Shown in pieces: positions 45,591-59,068 of a DNA stretch of 64,000 bases; position 1 is the first letter of the stretch; each line of letters starts with the position of its first letter. Source of the stretch: Fasciola hepatica. Taxonomy: Eukaryota > Platyhelminthes > Trematoda > Plagiorchiida > Fasciolidae. The stretch spans positions 744,001-808,000 of the forward strand of contig CANUEZ040000028.1 of NCBI GenBank assembly GCA_948099385.1, written 5' to 3'. The position numbers and the translations under genes were made by a program. The notes below the pieces were generated by a model, which was not told the DNA's origin, ran no database searches, and saw only the letters and a program-made list of their open reading frames with translations.

Positions 45591-48500
45591 TCGCTGCACC
45601 CTCACCGCCGGTGGCCGATAAAGTTTCCGTCAAAAAGATTATAAGTCAGATCTGTTTACGCCCAACGCATCATCGAAAATCATAACTTCACGGTCAAAAT
45701 CCCTTATCCTATTAAGAAATAATCATCAGTGAACATCCACTGGCTCTCAGCTAGGATTCGAAACCTCGTTTCATAACTAGGATCCGTTTAGGCCCTAAAA
45801 CACTCATTATACCGCACGTTGATTCCAGTTTTGCTTTTGCGCACATATTTCACCCAACATATTTGCAGCATGTCACTGACTGGTATGAAAATCCCTGTAC
45901 CACTTGGAAAAAGCCAACTTTATACCCAAACGGAGACTCTTTTTTACATCTAGCATTACAACTCGTGACGAATGGTTTACCTAGAAATGTTAGGTAATCC
46001 GGAGCATTTGCTTTACTGCATTTCGAAAAAATTAGCCGTCAGCTGGTGAAGTTTTACTACAGCTCTGTATTATCTTGCCTCACTAGATGGATTAACAACC
46101 GGCAGTATTGCAAACGAAATGTCACCCATACCGTCTCAATCTCACTGCTGTTTCTTCAATTGTGTGTGTTTACGCAGCAGTTGAACGTTCAACACTATCG
46201 TAGTGTTAGGGAACTCCCAAATGAATGACCGATTCCGTGAATAATTGGTATTCGTGACTTTTTAAGCTCCTAGGTTTACGTTTCAGTCAAAACATTCGTC
46301 TAAAAACCATCAGCTCCAGATTGCACAGGATATATAAAAAGAGAATAAAAGTAACTGAATTTTATGTACCGAGATTGACGCACAACTCAGTTACTACCCT
46401 CTCTTTATTTGTCAAAATGCGAGCCATATAGAAATCGGAGAATTCTTATAAATGTGAATGTGAGTGGGGTATGCATTGAAATCTAGGACTTGTTTTTTTG
46501 GTGTGAGTAACAGGAAAACAAACTGACGTGCCACGGGTGCGTATCAGCTAAAAAGACTTCAAGGCAAACTGTATACTGTTGATTGATGATAGGCAGCCAA
46601 AGTCGACAACTAACAAGACTCAGTTTCACTGTCAGGTATCACAAGCGCACTCAAAGCTCAAGCAATTCACGCCCGAATCTAGAAGTGGAATATCTAGGTT
46701 GCTAACTATATATAAATTGTACAGTATCAAGGTCCGATTCCCCATGGGCATCACTGTACAACAGTTTCATTCAAATTCCTACGAGTCATTAGTTGTGACT
46801 CGACATCAAGATGCAGGATTGTGGGACACACGTCCACCGCCTTGCTATCCTGTCTGGCTTTGAACGACTTGCTTCGCGTCAACAGTACGTGATGTGAGTC
46901 AGTCGATTTGTTGGCAGCGAGTCGAACGCCACTGACGGATGGGTGCTTCATCATTTAGAATTGATGTGAAGCAAGTCGTTTGGAGCTAGGGCTGATAGCT
47001 TTCAGTTAATCTGTGGGACCCAGTCCAAGGGCGACAGCTCCATCGCTGACAGTATAGTAGATGGGACTTTCCTTGAAACTGTAGTAAGATAGGCCAAACC
47101 ACTTCAGTGAATTCCAGGAAGGCGGCAGTTCGGTCAGTATCGATCTAACTGACCTGAACCATGCGGGGTGAAATCTAACCCGCCGACTAACACGCTTTGA
47201 CCTTTCTGTGGACCAGAGACAGGAACAAAGCATTGCGGTTCGCACCACACTAAAGGGGACATGGCAAAAGGTCAGAGCCTGAAAACAATGAAGGGGTGGG
47301 GTGTCAGGACCAATGAAACCGGTGAAGTAGTATTCAGGTCGAACAGACCGTTATTTTTCAGTGACTCATTCGTCAGTCCTACAGCCTCTACTCAATGACT
47401 CATTTCTGGAAACTCTTGGTCACCCAAAGATTGGTTTGTTAGTCCCAGATATTCGTAGAGCGCAAAGTCAGGTCTACAGAAAAAGCAACATTCAACGCAT
47501 GCAGAATCAAACCACAATAGACGACAATTCAAAGACGAAGAGCTTTTTCCATGCATTGTGTTCAGCAATTTGCACTCTGCTCCTAATGAGACATTGACCT
47601 GTTTTTCAACGCTTTCATATCCATTCTGATTCCATTACTGTCTGATTGTTCATGCATTGCTGTCGGAGAATATAATCTTACTCCAGGATATCGTTCACTT
47701 GCTTTTGATCTTATCCAACTAGGGGGGATGCCGTCTCAGAGTTTTCACGAGCCACCCTGGACTTTTCTACTTACCGGTGAGAACTTTTTCAACGAATGAT
47801 CACGCCCTCATAACCCCTAGACCTAAAATTTACTCACGTTCAGCACAGGGGTCATCAGTTCGGACGAAACCAGTAATGGTCATCGAAATAACAAGAATTT
47901 ACCGAACATACTAACTTAAATTAATTCAAATCTAGATTTCCAGTATGATCGACGGTTGATTCGTTTGATATGATCAAGTTTCGAACCATAACAACTCTCA
48001 ATCTACAAATGTATTGGTGTTTTATTAAAAGTTTTCTTCATAATTGGTGTAAGTGCTAACCATAACCTATAGGTCGCTATACTCCTAATTCTGAGTCCAT
48101 TCAATGATGTCTACTTCTGCCAATCAGTTCACAGAATATCTTTACTCTAACAACTGGTGTTTTAAACTGGCCCACTAAAATTAGTGGGAAAATTTGCCTG
48201 CCTTCGAATCACCTATCTATTACCGTAGAACATATCGTGTATATAGAAGGAAATAGTCACTGTCACTAACCAATGGAACAAACTAATTGATCGACACCTG
48301 CATCAAGTAGGCTGTCCTGATGGCTTGATTGTCGATACGACCAGCTATGACTTGACGGGAATCCGTTTCGGGTCTTATTGATCCACTACCTCGTCGGTTG
48401 CTAATCTGCTGGCTCACGCACTGAACTGGATTCTGGACGTGCTGACATGCTGATTGCTAACGTGTTGTGGCCGACTATCGACCGTGAGTCAGGACATACC

Positions 48501-50130
48501 CACACAACTGAGATTAGTGTTCGATATGCTCTTATACCGTGTGAATACTTGATACATGGTAGTGTTAATCGTCCTGTTCTCTGTTGTCCGAAAATCACCC
48601 GACGCGTTGCTATCTCTTCCGTCATACTTCCCCGAAGTTCGCATCATCTTCAGCAAACCAGTTGTCAGTAGGTGTTTATAAACAGTTCATCTCTGTTCAT
48701 ATCCAAAAACGATCGAGGCAAACTGATGGCTAGGTATTTCATTTTTATTTAATAAGATGAACGGAATTTGATTGGACATCTTCATTAACTTTAGAAAAAA
48801 TGGGTTAACTACGCACATGTTCGTGGCTGTTCACTTGCAAATGAACCACTATTGGTCTTGCATAAAGCTAATATATTCAGTCTTCAGTTGGATCATTGAA
48901 TATCAGTTTTCCAGTACTTTACAAAAACTTAGAATATAGTATCACTGAATGTTGTTTCTCAGGTACCCAAGGCCTACCGCCTACTAAGTAAATAGGATTG
49001 CTCACTAATGAGACTCCAAATCAATATCTACTACAGTTACCAATTCCATTATAACATGAATCAACGCTTTCGTGATATTCGCTTAAAGTACTAACCGTCG
49101 AAGATTGCCGATCAATCTTCCTTCATGGGCAGGCATTCGCTATTTACATCAGTTAATGGAGGAACATTTTGATTCTTGTTCACTTTGGACTTCGTGATAA
49201 GCAAAGCAGATACTCTTAAGTTTGTGAAAAGTCGCGCGTCTGAAACACGGGGAATAGTGGTAGATTTAGAGAATTGATACTTTTCATAGTTGGAGTGCTT
49301 TGCCGCTACTAACATATTATAAGTAACAAACTCTTTACGCTCCTATTGAGGAAGTCGCAAAATCACAACTGCTTTGTTTTTCACCTGATTTTTTTAGTTT
49401 TGGTTGTTGTCGTCGAATATTTTCTAGTTTCTTGAGCTTATTCATGGTTATTTGTTGTTTGATGATACACTTTCACCCTTTGACTGGCTGTGCTACATTT
49501 CTGCCTTAACTACCACCTAGTCGAATCAAAAGAATTTGCTCACTATGGCCGCCGTGTGCCGTTATATGCCATCAGAAATGTTTCTACTCAAACAGACTAT
49601 TAGATGTTCCGCTCAGTCAGCTTTAACCGATCATATAATACAAGGAATTCCCTTTCCGCCCAAGAAACTCATCCATGCTGGCTGGTAGGCTATTCTTGTA
49701 GTGAAAAGGCTGACGCGGTGCAACTGCAAACACGTTTATTCGAAAAGTGAATGGTCAAACCAGTACACGAAAGGACCACACATGCGTGAGCGTCCGTCAG
49801 TAGAGTCCGTTGACTACGGATCGATAAGCGTACGAAGCGAACGAGAGTGGACGGTGTAGCAGGGCTGAGAAAAGATTCCAATCGGTAAAACCGAGGCGTA
49901 AAAACCAATACACTCTCTTCACTCTTAATTACACCCCTCCAGCGAAGATGTCCGTCCCGTCACTGTTCAGATACGTTCTCTTTTCGCCAAAATTTCGGAT
50001 GTAACCCATGTTCTTCGTTCTTGCATTCTTATTTATACTTGTGTGGATAACATACAATATTAGTGGCTGAACCTACGCGTTGCTTACTCACTCGTGTCAG
50101 TGGATGTCTTCAGAATGTACCGGTAGGAGA
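45590..50130. other. 4.5-kb stretch without recognisable gene or element protein
   Basis: I looked for domains on both strands and found none. Items of note: a 20-base near-perfect inverted repeat at 46863-46882 and 46961-46980; an open minus frame at 47006-47248 (80 codons) of unknown nature; open frames on both strands at 48401-48671; and 49700-49960, which has an antisense AATAAA and LTR-like base composition. This is the longest unassigned stretch and the best place to look for host introns or unclassified repeats. Confidence 0.35.
46863..46980. repeat. Short inverted repeat (stem about 20 bp, loop about 78 bp)
   Basis: 46863-46882 and the complement of 46961-46980 share 17 of 20 bases (core AACGACTTGCTTC). 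It could be a fold-back repeat or the ends of a small non-autonomous element. Confidence 0.6.
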
Positions 50131-52480
50131 GAAATTCCACAAACATGAAAACTGGAGGCGGGGCGGTTATGTTTGTCAGCTCCACCTGGCGTGGCAAGTC
50201 TGAAGTCATTTATCCATACTCAATGAAAGATATTAATTGTTTAGTTATGCAGTGCCATCCCAAATTTCCTCTCCACAGGAGCATTGTCATTCCAAACTTA
50301 TATGTAGCTCCGTTGCACTCAGAACACTATTTCATCTTTCTATGACTTGTTTTCACCTTTGCTTGTTTATGTGTTAGATCACAATATGCACATCATACTA
50401 GGCGATTTCTATCATGCTTCAGCGCAACCCCTCACTGCGCTTGATCTTTGTGTTTATCAATCCAGAGGCAACTCCGTTTTGGACGGAATTATCACTAATC
50501 AACCTGAATTATTCCCCCTTAAGTTGCGTACACCTGTCTCAAACAGTAACCATTGCTTCTGTTGAGGCCTAGGATATACTCCCAGTCTGCTTTTTCTTCT
50601 TTCAGGCAAACCAGACAAATAAAAATCCGTCCTCCCTTAAAAAAGTCCTTTATCATGCATGTTCTTGGTTTTCGTTAGAATCGTCACTGAGTAACAATTT
50701 CATACTTTTCGTAGAGACGGTCATTTTAATTTTCTGCATGTGCTGCCCCTTAGAAACCCTCTTTCTCTGTAGCAGCTGTGCCACTTCTTCTATGCTGAAA
50801 TCCTAAAGAAGACGAAAGGAATATTTCTACAAAGCCCCGGATAATTTGGAAATAAGACGCATTTCTTTTTTAATAAAGAAAGAAAAATAAACTCACTGAC
50901 TCGATATATCCTACTCAACTCCTATGGAGCCTCAACGGTGACCGACTATGGCAAGACATTCGACTTCTGTGAGGAAAGAAAACGAAACAAGTGAAATTAG
51001 TTGCGGACGTTAACAGTATCAACAAAGCACTCATCCACCTGTCAGATGACTCTCCAATCGGATTCATTCCAGAAGTGGGTGTGCGCATAAGCCCGTTCTC
51101 CACAAAAGAAGTATTTAGGCTTCCTCGTACCTCCAAAATAACCTCAGGTGATGGTCCTGATAGCCGATCGTCATCACTTTTGAGACCTGATGCTATTGTT
51201 GTGACCGATATATTTACTTCTCTTTTAAACAAATCTTTATGCTCGTATTCTATTCCAAACTGCTGGAGACCATTAACTATTGTTCCCGTACCCAAACTTT
51301 GTAACTCTGGAGTCATAGCTAAAAGCCTTCTTCCCATTGCTCTAACTTCATTTGATCTTAAAATTATAGAGCATGCCATTCCTTTAAGTTTGAATTCTTC
51401 CATAAGCTCTCCCGATGACCCCCTACAATTTGTCTATAAACCGAACAGGTCCACTGTGGAAGCTATCGCTACCTTCGTCCACCGAGTAAACAAATCCTTG
51501 GATGGATCAGAGAAATCTGTGCTACGCGCTTTTCTAGACTACTATTCCGCTTTTGATTTTATTCCGCGGTCTCTTCTCCTCCATCAACTGGAAGCTTTCG
51601 GCTGCCCCACACCTTCTTTAGCATGGCTGTCTGATTATTTTACCAACAGAGCTCAGTGCACACGACTAGGTTTTAAAACATCCAAACCCTTGGTGAACAA
51701 TTCAGGAGTACTACAGAGAGCTGTGCTTTCCCCTATTTGGATTCCACCTACGTCAGTGACCCTTCGGCACTTTCGGCACATTCATTCAAATATGCCGATA
51801 ATGTAGCTCTTTGTCAATCTGTTTTTGTAATTCAGGATTTCAATAATTTTTCCATCAATCTGCCTCATATTTGTGATTTCTCTGGTCGATTAGGTTTTAC
51901 TTTAAATTTGTCCAAATGCTTTGAGTGCACATCTACCCCTCCTCGATCGGCTTATCCTTGTGATCCATCTGTCATCTCCCCAGAACTACCACCTAGAGTG
52001 GGTTCTATCAAGTACTTAGGATTCACTATCGATGCAATTATGAAGTGCTCAACACATTTCAAACTACGCCGACTATCTTACCAAATCCGAAAGCGCAGGC
52101 ATTTTACTATCAAACACAGTGCTGTTTCCACTTTCGTTTATCAGTGTTTTTTTTCCGTTCTACTTCACTGCCCCCCTGATACTTTTTTGATCTACTGAAA
52201 GAAAAGATTAAAAAATTATTTGTCGAGGTCTATCTATTATCAGCCGAGTATCTTTCACACCCGTAACTGAACCATCTGCTATGCTGTGCGAATTGCACCT
52301 GGTAGCATGTGAAAAGTTCGCTTACAAAATCCTTCCAGACGTCACTCATCCTTTATGTAATGATCTATTCAAGTGTAGCTCTTTCGCTTCTACACGGTCC
52401 TCCTTTCAATCCATACCGCGTTGCATCAGCATACGGAAGAACTCTGCTGTTCCTTATCTAGCCTGAATCCTTACAAATCG
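50130..52480 (+). mobile_element. LINE-2 copy a: CR1-like non-LTR retrotransposon relic, endonuclease to RT
   Basis: The endonuclease appears at 50145-50560 (GGGAVMFVSSTWR; SIVIPNLYVAP, matching the conserved TNIYVPP; LGDF at 50398-50409; ITNQPELF). After a degraded linker, a 271-codon frame (50991-51806) covers RT fingers and palm: WRPLTIVPVPKL, LQFVYKPNRSTVEAIATF, RAFLDYYSAFDFIPRSL, and a GVLQRAVLSP block. It then shifts frame near 51740 into 51737-52198, which has KYADNVALC at the catalytic box (second Asp replaced by Asn), LNLSKCFECT, and KYLGFTIDA. The C-terminal region fades by 52480. This is one of the better preserved elements, inactive through the frameshift, the Asn and the missing linker frame. 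Confidence 0.88.
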
Positions 52481-53160
52481 AGCACGAGTATCAGCCGAGT
52501 TTCTTGGCAATGATGATACGTAATCGTTCTTTTTCCGTCCCTTGATTCGATGAGTAGCCAAGAGTAAATCTTCTTTGACTGAACTGCAGATGTCTGTCTT
52601 TGAAAAAGTGTGATCACATAAAAATACGAAGGAAAGCAAACAATTTCGTCTTCATATTTATGTTCCTTTCCTCTTACTTTCTTGTGGGACATGTTCAGTA
52701 GATTTTCCGGAAAGAGGCCGGGGCTGAGCAATATGCTACTTGCCGGAAAAGTAAATCAACGACTAGATGTCCTTGATACATGTTGTCAAGACCCAGCTCC
52801 TCAATTACAAAGAATTATGAATTTTAATGCTGTCGTAGGAAGTGGTCACAGAACCTCTGCCTACATTTTTCAAACATTTCTAGTAACTTCGGTAGCTCCG
52901 AAAAAGTGAGCACTTTCCAGGCACTGACGTGTGAATCCAATATTGCCGCATTTATTTAGTTACTTGCTTTTTAGTAAACCCGAGGAGCACGAAGTTTTCG
53001 CCAACTTCGCATTTGCATGTTTTCGATTTTTTGCTATGTATGCATTAAGCTTGCTTTTTGGTATACTGACATACCACACATCTTATGATCCTCAACGGAA
53101 AACTTTTCCTCAAATTTCCTAATGGGGTCTGCTTAGAATTCAAATGAAACGCTTTATGTG
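52480..53160. other. Unassigned spacer between LINE-2a and LINE-1b
   Basis: Several short frames but no domain. Position 53160 onward starts to match the LINE-1 family weakly. Confidence 0.35.
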
Positions 53161-56070
53161 GCTCGCCACTTCAAGTTCCGGGGTTAGGTTACCGGTTTCA
53201 CTAAAAACTCAGAAAATTCACAACTCACAGAAAGTCATTGTTCACGTCCACTTAGCATTTACAACAAGGAAAACCTCTAGCTCTCACCAGCATTCGCGGT
53301 TTGAACCGCAATTTTGATTCTGAGCGTCATTTTACTCCAGTCTTCTTGTCCCCTTGCTTTATTCTTGAATGGAATGCAAATCCCTCTCTCTCGTCGCGTA
53401 CTATCCATCTCCGGTTTCAGAATTACTTTTTCGACTGATCATTTTCATCTAAAGTTGATATCTGTGCCTGTACCCACCGGTCAGTCGCTACCTTCCTTAT
53501 TCCACACTTGGACTTTGCCAACCGCGAGTTCCACCTAATGTGGCTGAAGCTCCGGTTCCCTTCTTTTAACAATCACTTCTGCACCGTTTATCACTCTCCC
53601 AACAGTAGCAACCACCCAGTTTTTTGATTCATTGTCTCTTGGTATTGAGAACTTGTTTGTATCAGGCCCCAGCTGCCAGGGTGCAATTCTTAGTGACTTT
53701 AATGCCCACCTTAAGAACTAGCTTTTGCACTCTTCTGACACTGCTGCAGTGAGGAAGCGAAGCCGAAGCTTTCGCTCTATCCAAAAAGCTAAGTCAACTC
53801 GTTGACTTCCCCACCCGCATTCCCGATCGGGCTGTTGATCATGCACATACCGTCGATCTTCTCCCTACTTCCTTTCCCTCTATATTCTCTAAGATTACTT
53901 CACTTCCTCTATTTCGGTCAATAGACCTTTCTTTTATCCACTTCTCCACCATCTTTTATCACCTTGTACATATGTGCGACTCCAGTTGCACCTTTTAGCT
54001 TTATTCTTCAGCCAACTGGGATGGTTTTCGTGATTTTCTGGTCTTCTATCCGCGGTGTGATTGTTGTTTCAATTCTGATATTTCTTCCCTCGTTTCACTC
54101 TTTGCTGAAACTTTTCTTCAAGGCATTTCGTTCCACACTTTTCCAAACCCGGCAAACTACGTTCTCCTGAGCGGTTTACTCGGGAATACAATCGCGTTGC
54201 GCGCTTAAAGAACTTAGCTTTCAGACGGTGGGGTCTCTCTAATACTCCCCAATCTCGTAGTCTCTTCGTGCATGCAAGAACTAAACGCTCACTTTACGCT
54301 AAGAAGCCGAACGTTTAGTTTCTTCCGCTACTGGTAGCCGATCACTTTGTTCTCTCGCCAAAGCCGTTCCTTGTCACTTCTACTCCTTCAATTTCTCCTC
54401 CATCTCTAACATCTCTGGTTCTTAATTCTGTGAACCCCATGAGAAAGCCGAAGTTTTGCTTCCCTGTTTGCCTCTAATTCCACTTTACCCAACTCTTACT
54501 ATCCCACCTCCAACCACTCTTACTAACCGCCCTTTTATTCCCTTGTCACGACCAGAGATGCCAGGCAGACCTAACAATCACTCAACCAAAATAAACCACC
54601 TGGTCCAGACGGTATTCCTTCCATCGTCTTGAAAATTCGTGTCCCAGAGTTAGCATCAGTTTCACGTCATATTTTTTGCTTTTCTCCACCATCTGGTAGG
54701 TTCCCACCCCATGGAAACTAGCCGTAATTTTTCCTACTCCCAAACACGGAGACTCCTCCGACCCGAACAACTACGGTCCTATTTCCGTAACTTCTGACAT
54801 TTCGAAGGTCATGGAAACCAACCAACCAGTTGCGACCGTTCCTCGAACGTAAAGGGCCTCTAAGCCGTCATCAATGCGGGTTCCGACCCCGTCGTTCCAC
54901 GGGTGATCTGCTAGCTATGGCCTCGCATTTCTGGTCAGCGGCATTTGATAATCACGGAAAAACACACCTGGTCTCATTAGACATATCGAAGGCTTCTGAC
55001 CATGTCTGGCATAAAGGTTTACTGTCTAAATTGCCCATTTTTGGGTTTCTTCCGTCCCTTGTTCTTTGAACATTAAAGTTTCTCAGTAACCGGATCATCT
55101 CTGTTCGTGTCGATGGGGCATAATCGCAGCCTTTTCCCGTGAATGCTGGTGTTCCCAAAGGTTCTGTACTTTCTCCCACCATCTTTCTGCTCTTCACTAA
55201 TGATCTATTATCCACCACTTCCAACCCCATCCACGCTTTTGCCGACGATACCACCTTTCAATACTCTCTTTCGTATCCCACCTCCCACCTTGCCACCACC
55301 AACGTCGACTGCGACCGTTGTATCCTTGTAACATCACTCAGTTCGGACCTTGGACAGATCTCCTTTTTGGGCTTCTCAACATAGTATTCTCTCCGATACT
55401 TCTAAAACATCTCTTCTCTCAATTTCTCTGTAACAATATTTCTTTTCTCCTCACCTGAATTTTGTTTCGGTTCCTCTTGGTCCCTCCTACTCGATGCCTT
55501 TCCTGAGTCTTTCGATCGTCTCCTTTCTATCTTAGTCTTCATACACATGTTCGCTTGCTTCTCTTGCTGCGTGGATGATTGGTTTTCTGTTTCGCGCTAG
55601 ACGTTTCTTCAAACCATCCCACCCCCTCTTACTGTACAAAGCTCAAATTCGTCTAACAACTGAATACTGCTTCCACGTGTAGGGTGGCGCTTCCTCTGCT
55701 TCTTCATCTCTTCTCGACCAGGTCCAACATAAAGCCATTCGTCTGGTAGGTGACTCAGTTTTACGATCCAATTTGCAGTCGTTTGCCCATCGCTGGGCAG
55801 TTGCTTTACTGTTCCTATTCTATCGCCGTTATTTTGGGATTTTTTACTCCGCGCTTGCCTCGGTTGGTCCTATTCCCATTATTTTTCAACGCCAATCCCG
55901 AGCGCAGGCAGCTAGTCACCCTTGTCAGGGTTCTGTCGTTCGACATTAGACCTCAACCTTTCATTCTTCTTTTTTCCTCGGGCAGTTAAGTTATGGAACA
56001 CCCTTTCCCTCTCTGCTTTTCCGTCCACCTACAACCTTTCTCCTATCAAAAGAGGAATCACTGAAAACGA
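53160..56070 (+). mobile_element. LINE-1 copy b: jockey/CR1-group non-LTR retrotransposon relic
   Basis: The endonuclease spans about 53300-53950, with LSDFNAHL at 53688-53711 (intact elements have GDFNAHH) and then a stretch corresponding to the S-D-T...EAFA block of copy a. The RT follows from about 54580 and contains PLSRHQCGFRPRRSTGDLL at 54853-54909, HLVSLDISKASDHVWHKGLL, AGVPKGSVLSPTIFLLFTND, and the catalytic FADD at 55238-55249, intact. The C-terminal part (55730-56050) includes KAIRLVGDS, the AHRWAV segment, and SFFPRAVKLWNTL with a S-A-F-P-S-T-Y-N-L ending characteristic of this family. Frameshifts are frequent. It spans almost the full coding length of about 2.9 kb, so it is the reference copy for LINE-1 here. 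Confidence 0.86.
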
Positions 56071-56334
56071 GCTTGTTCGCCAATCTGTCTTCTCATTGAA
56101 AATAATCAGTCAAAAGAGGAATCGACAGACTGGTTTTGAAGTGAATGTTCCCTACAGGCTCCTCTTACAATGTTTTCGAACTATAGGGTTTACCACTTTT
56201 AATGTAATCCGCTTAGTTTGCAAATAAAAAACGGCAAAATTCAGTCTTCATTGATTGAAAGATAAGTGGTTGACTGGACGTATCTGATTATCGGTCGATA
56301 ATTCGCTCGTCCCAGCCAGAAATGAATGACGGCC

Positions 56335-56650
56335 GTGAGAGTCCACTCCGGATACCCTTGACCCACTTTGTCTCGTCATCCATCAGTTCATCTGCAGCTG
56401 CGGTGATGCCTACATAGGAAGAACAGATCGGAGAATGGAGGAGAGTGTATTGAAACGGCTAGTGCAGTTCATGGGTAACCAATCGCCCGGACACCAGACG
56501 ACCACGAGAAACCCGCCTTCATCGATCGTGAAACACCATATTACTTTCCGTCATCAGATAGATCTGGGTCGAGCGTACCGAGAATTCACATTGACTTCCT
56601 GATCCATAAACTTAGAACCTTCTCACTCCTTGAGTGCCAACCAATAGATT
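56335..56650 (+). mobile_element. PLE-C: fragment of a third Penelope-like endonuclease
   Basis: Translation across frames at 56375-56640 gives CGDAYIGRTDRRMEERV, the GIY-YIG core of a PLE nuclease, then a basic stretch, SSIVKHHITFRHQIDLG and an AYREF segment. These are in the same order as the SILSHL, H-x-I-D and FSVVY blocks of PLE-B. No RT is present. It differs enough from PLE-A and PLE-B to be a separate family or a very old copy. Confidence 0.7.
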
Positions 56651-56689
56651 ATAGGGTTTTTGATTGATTCGGAAAATATTGTATTGCAC

Positions 56690-57215
56690 AAGTACGTCCA
56701 GAAGTGGGCGTCAGGCTATGAGCACAGTTACCCAGATTTTGCACAGACCGTGGTAGAGAGAAAAAAAGTGTTTTCCTCGAAAGCGACGAATGGACAAGCT
56801 TCAGTTGACAAGAGGGAGCTAGCTTGTCTCTGCAGCCAAGCGTACAGTGGAACTGATTGTCGTAAACAAATCCGGTTAATCGAACAAGATGACTAGCACA
56901 CGGGTGATGACTAGATGCGTGAGCCCTCCGGTGCTAACGTGCGCATCCGCTAGAAAACTGTCTCATTCAGTGAATATCGATCGGCAGTCATTTCGCTAAG
57001 ATAGAAAATCAGCAACGCTATGAGCAGAGAGGGTTATTTGGTCTACTAAAAGGGGTTACCAACAAAACTGCATCTCATCGGGTCCTGGAAATTGTTGAAA
57101 CCGGCTCACGGTAAATCGACGTATTTCACTTCACTGTGAATCCTTTGCAGGCTTTAGGTTCACGTTGCAGCAATTAAAATGGATTAATGAAGACACAAGG
57201 ATATAAAATAAGGAC
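56690..57215 (+). repeat. Gypsy-1-type LTR/leader repeat, second copy
   Basis: Complementary to 20900-21390 along its length, including the gag-proximal GCTGCAGCAATTAAAA-like leader and a possible first ATG near 57186. No gag coding region follows, so it may be a solo remnant. The plus-strand frame 56660-56896 is inside the repeat and is not considered a gene. Confidence 0.75.
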
Positions 57216-58800
57216 GATATGTGGAAAATACGATTTGATTTAGAGGAATTTTGTACGCAATTTGATGGTGACCACATATCTGGTCATCATTTCACGATCA
57301 AAGAAAGACATTGGTGAATTTACGCCCAAAGGCGGATCAGTAAATGGCAATATGGCTCAAAGTAGTATGAGTTCTAAACAGAGTTAGGGTTTGTAAATAA
57401 TATTCCGGAAATTGTTTTGAATTTGAAATGAACTGTCTGAGTTTACCTGACGTATGCACGTTTACTCACAGCTAGACGAACAGCTAGATTTTCGAGGAAG
57501 TACGTAATTGGGGGTTTCGGTGCCATGTTATTGTTATTATTATTATGTCACCATTAGGTGATATATTCAATACTTTCGGAATGTAAACAGCAAGTGAAAA
57601 CATGTTTTGTAAGTGCACGTCGGTAGATTTTTAACTGCTTGCTTATTCCATTATTATTCGGTTTACTGTTCTCATCGGACAGAGGACGCGCTTGAATAAA
57701 TTTTCGATGGCACAGCTTTATTGGAAAAGCTGGTAGTTAGTCAACGTTTTGCTTACCATGGGTAACCTTTCTGAATACCGGTTTGTGGGCTAGTTGTGAC
57801 CAGCTGCAATACAATATGCACGTGCAAATGTGCCAATTTCTGATAGCGACTGATCTGACCTTGAGCTTCTACGAATCTCCCGAAGCGGTAGACCACGAAC
57901 TGCTACCGATGAAAGCCGCGTTGACAAAATCGTTCTGAACATACGGGACACAACGACTGACCCAACAGTGTGGCGTGTGTCCTAGTTCCGTCGGTCGCTT
58001 TTTGAAGGAGCTCGACATTGGACAGTTTTCTAAGGTTCAGACTCGGAATCACTTCAATCCTGGTTTCTAGCTGGAAGGGACACATAATCTGTTATGGAAA
58101 GGTGGACAGACCAGTTTTCGGTCCTAAAAATATGATTTCATGATTGCTTTACCATACCGGTTCACGAAACAGTCCATCTGAGCACTCCGGTGCGCAGCCT
58201 TACATGGGCACATTGTTGGTTAGTCTCCACTAGCCGTGCTCACAGCCTGACGGCCACTTCTGGACAAACCTGTATAGCATAGACGCGGCGAACATCACGC
58301 AAGTGCGGTCACTTCCGGCGACAGTTGTACAGCGCATTCTCACTGGTCATTTTTGTCTTCACACTACCGTCAGAAGTGCGATCACCAGTCCTTATGGAGC
58401 AGCCTGTTCATTGCACAGATTATGCACAGCCAAGTGCACAGACTGTGTTAGCAAGGTGTGCTTTTGATGCTTCGTATACTGGTCAGTTACCGCACACTGT
58501 ATATCTAAGGGTACAACATGGGGAAACAGTAATATTGGTTATGTTATGGAGATAACATGTTTAGAAGGGAGTAGACTGAGGCTGTGAATGAACATATACT
58601 GGCAGCATAATTGGTGACAGTTATCTGCGGATTATGGGTTCCGATCGTTACACTAAGTGAGGAAGTTCGAACGCGTGGCCACAGTAGGATAAGGGGTCTT
58701 ACGATCTATCACCTCTAGAAACCTGTTACTTGTCAATATTTGCACTTCTTGAAAGATTCTTTTCCATTGTTTCTTCGTGCTTTTGACGGTTCTGTTGTAA
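57215..58800. other. Unassigned stretch with a 40-bp LTR-repeat fragment
   Basis: 58226-58275 resembles the distal end of the 20900-21390 and 56690-57215 repeats. A short ATT/TTA run lies at 57530-57545. No gene recognised. Confidence 0.4.
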
Positions 58801-59068
58801 GAATCGCATCCACCCAGCCAACCGCACGCAATAAAATAACTCACACCCGGACTACGTGCTCTATGGGAGCGACAAGACCATACAAGAAAAAAAGAAAGCA
58901 CGTTTTCTTTTACATTTCGTTGGTACTAACTCGTTTATATACAAAAGGAGATATGCAATTACTGGCGGATAACGTGCTGACCAATCACAAATCGATTTTG
59001 GTTTATTTGCATGATCCAACGGTCACGGTCTGGCTTCACCTGGTTGGTTGGATACTGGAAATAAATAA
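58800..59068 (+). repeat. Dispersed repeat R3, copy 3
   Basis: The stretch is nearly identical to R3 copy 2 (45290-45575). It is followed by about 90 bp of unrelated sequence, including a C11 run at 59143-59153, before LINE-2b starts. Confidence 0.88.

Noticed and set aside
47006..47248. 80-codon minus-strand frame with many Arg, Ser and Tyr residues
   Set aside because: No domain and no copy or transcript evidence; kept only as a note in the unassigned stretch.
49690..49960. LTR-like composition with antisense AATAAA near the start
   Set aside because: Ends cannot be defined and no second copy is visible in the window.
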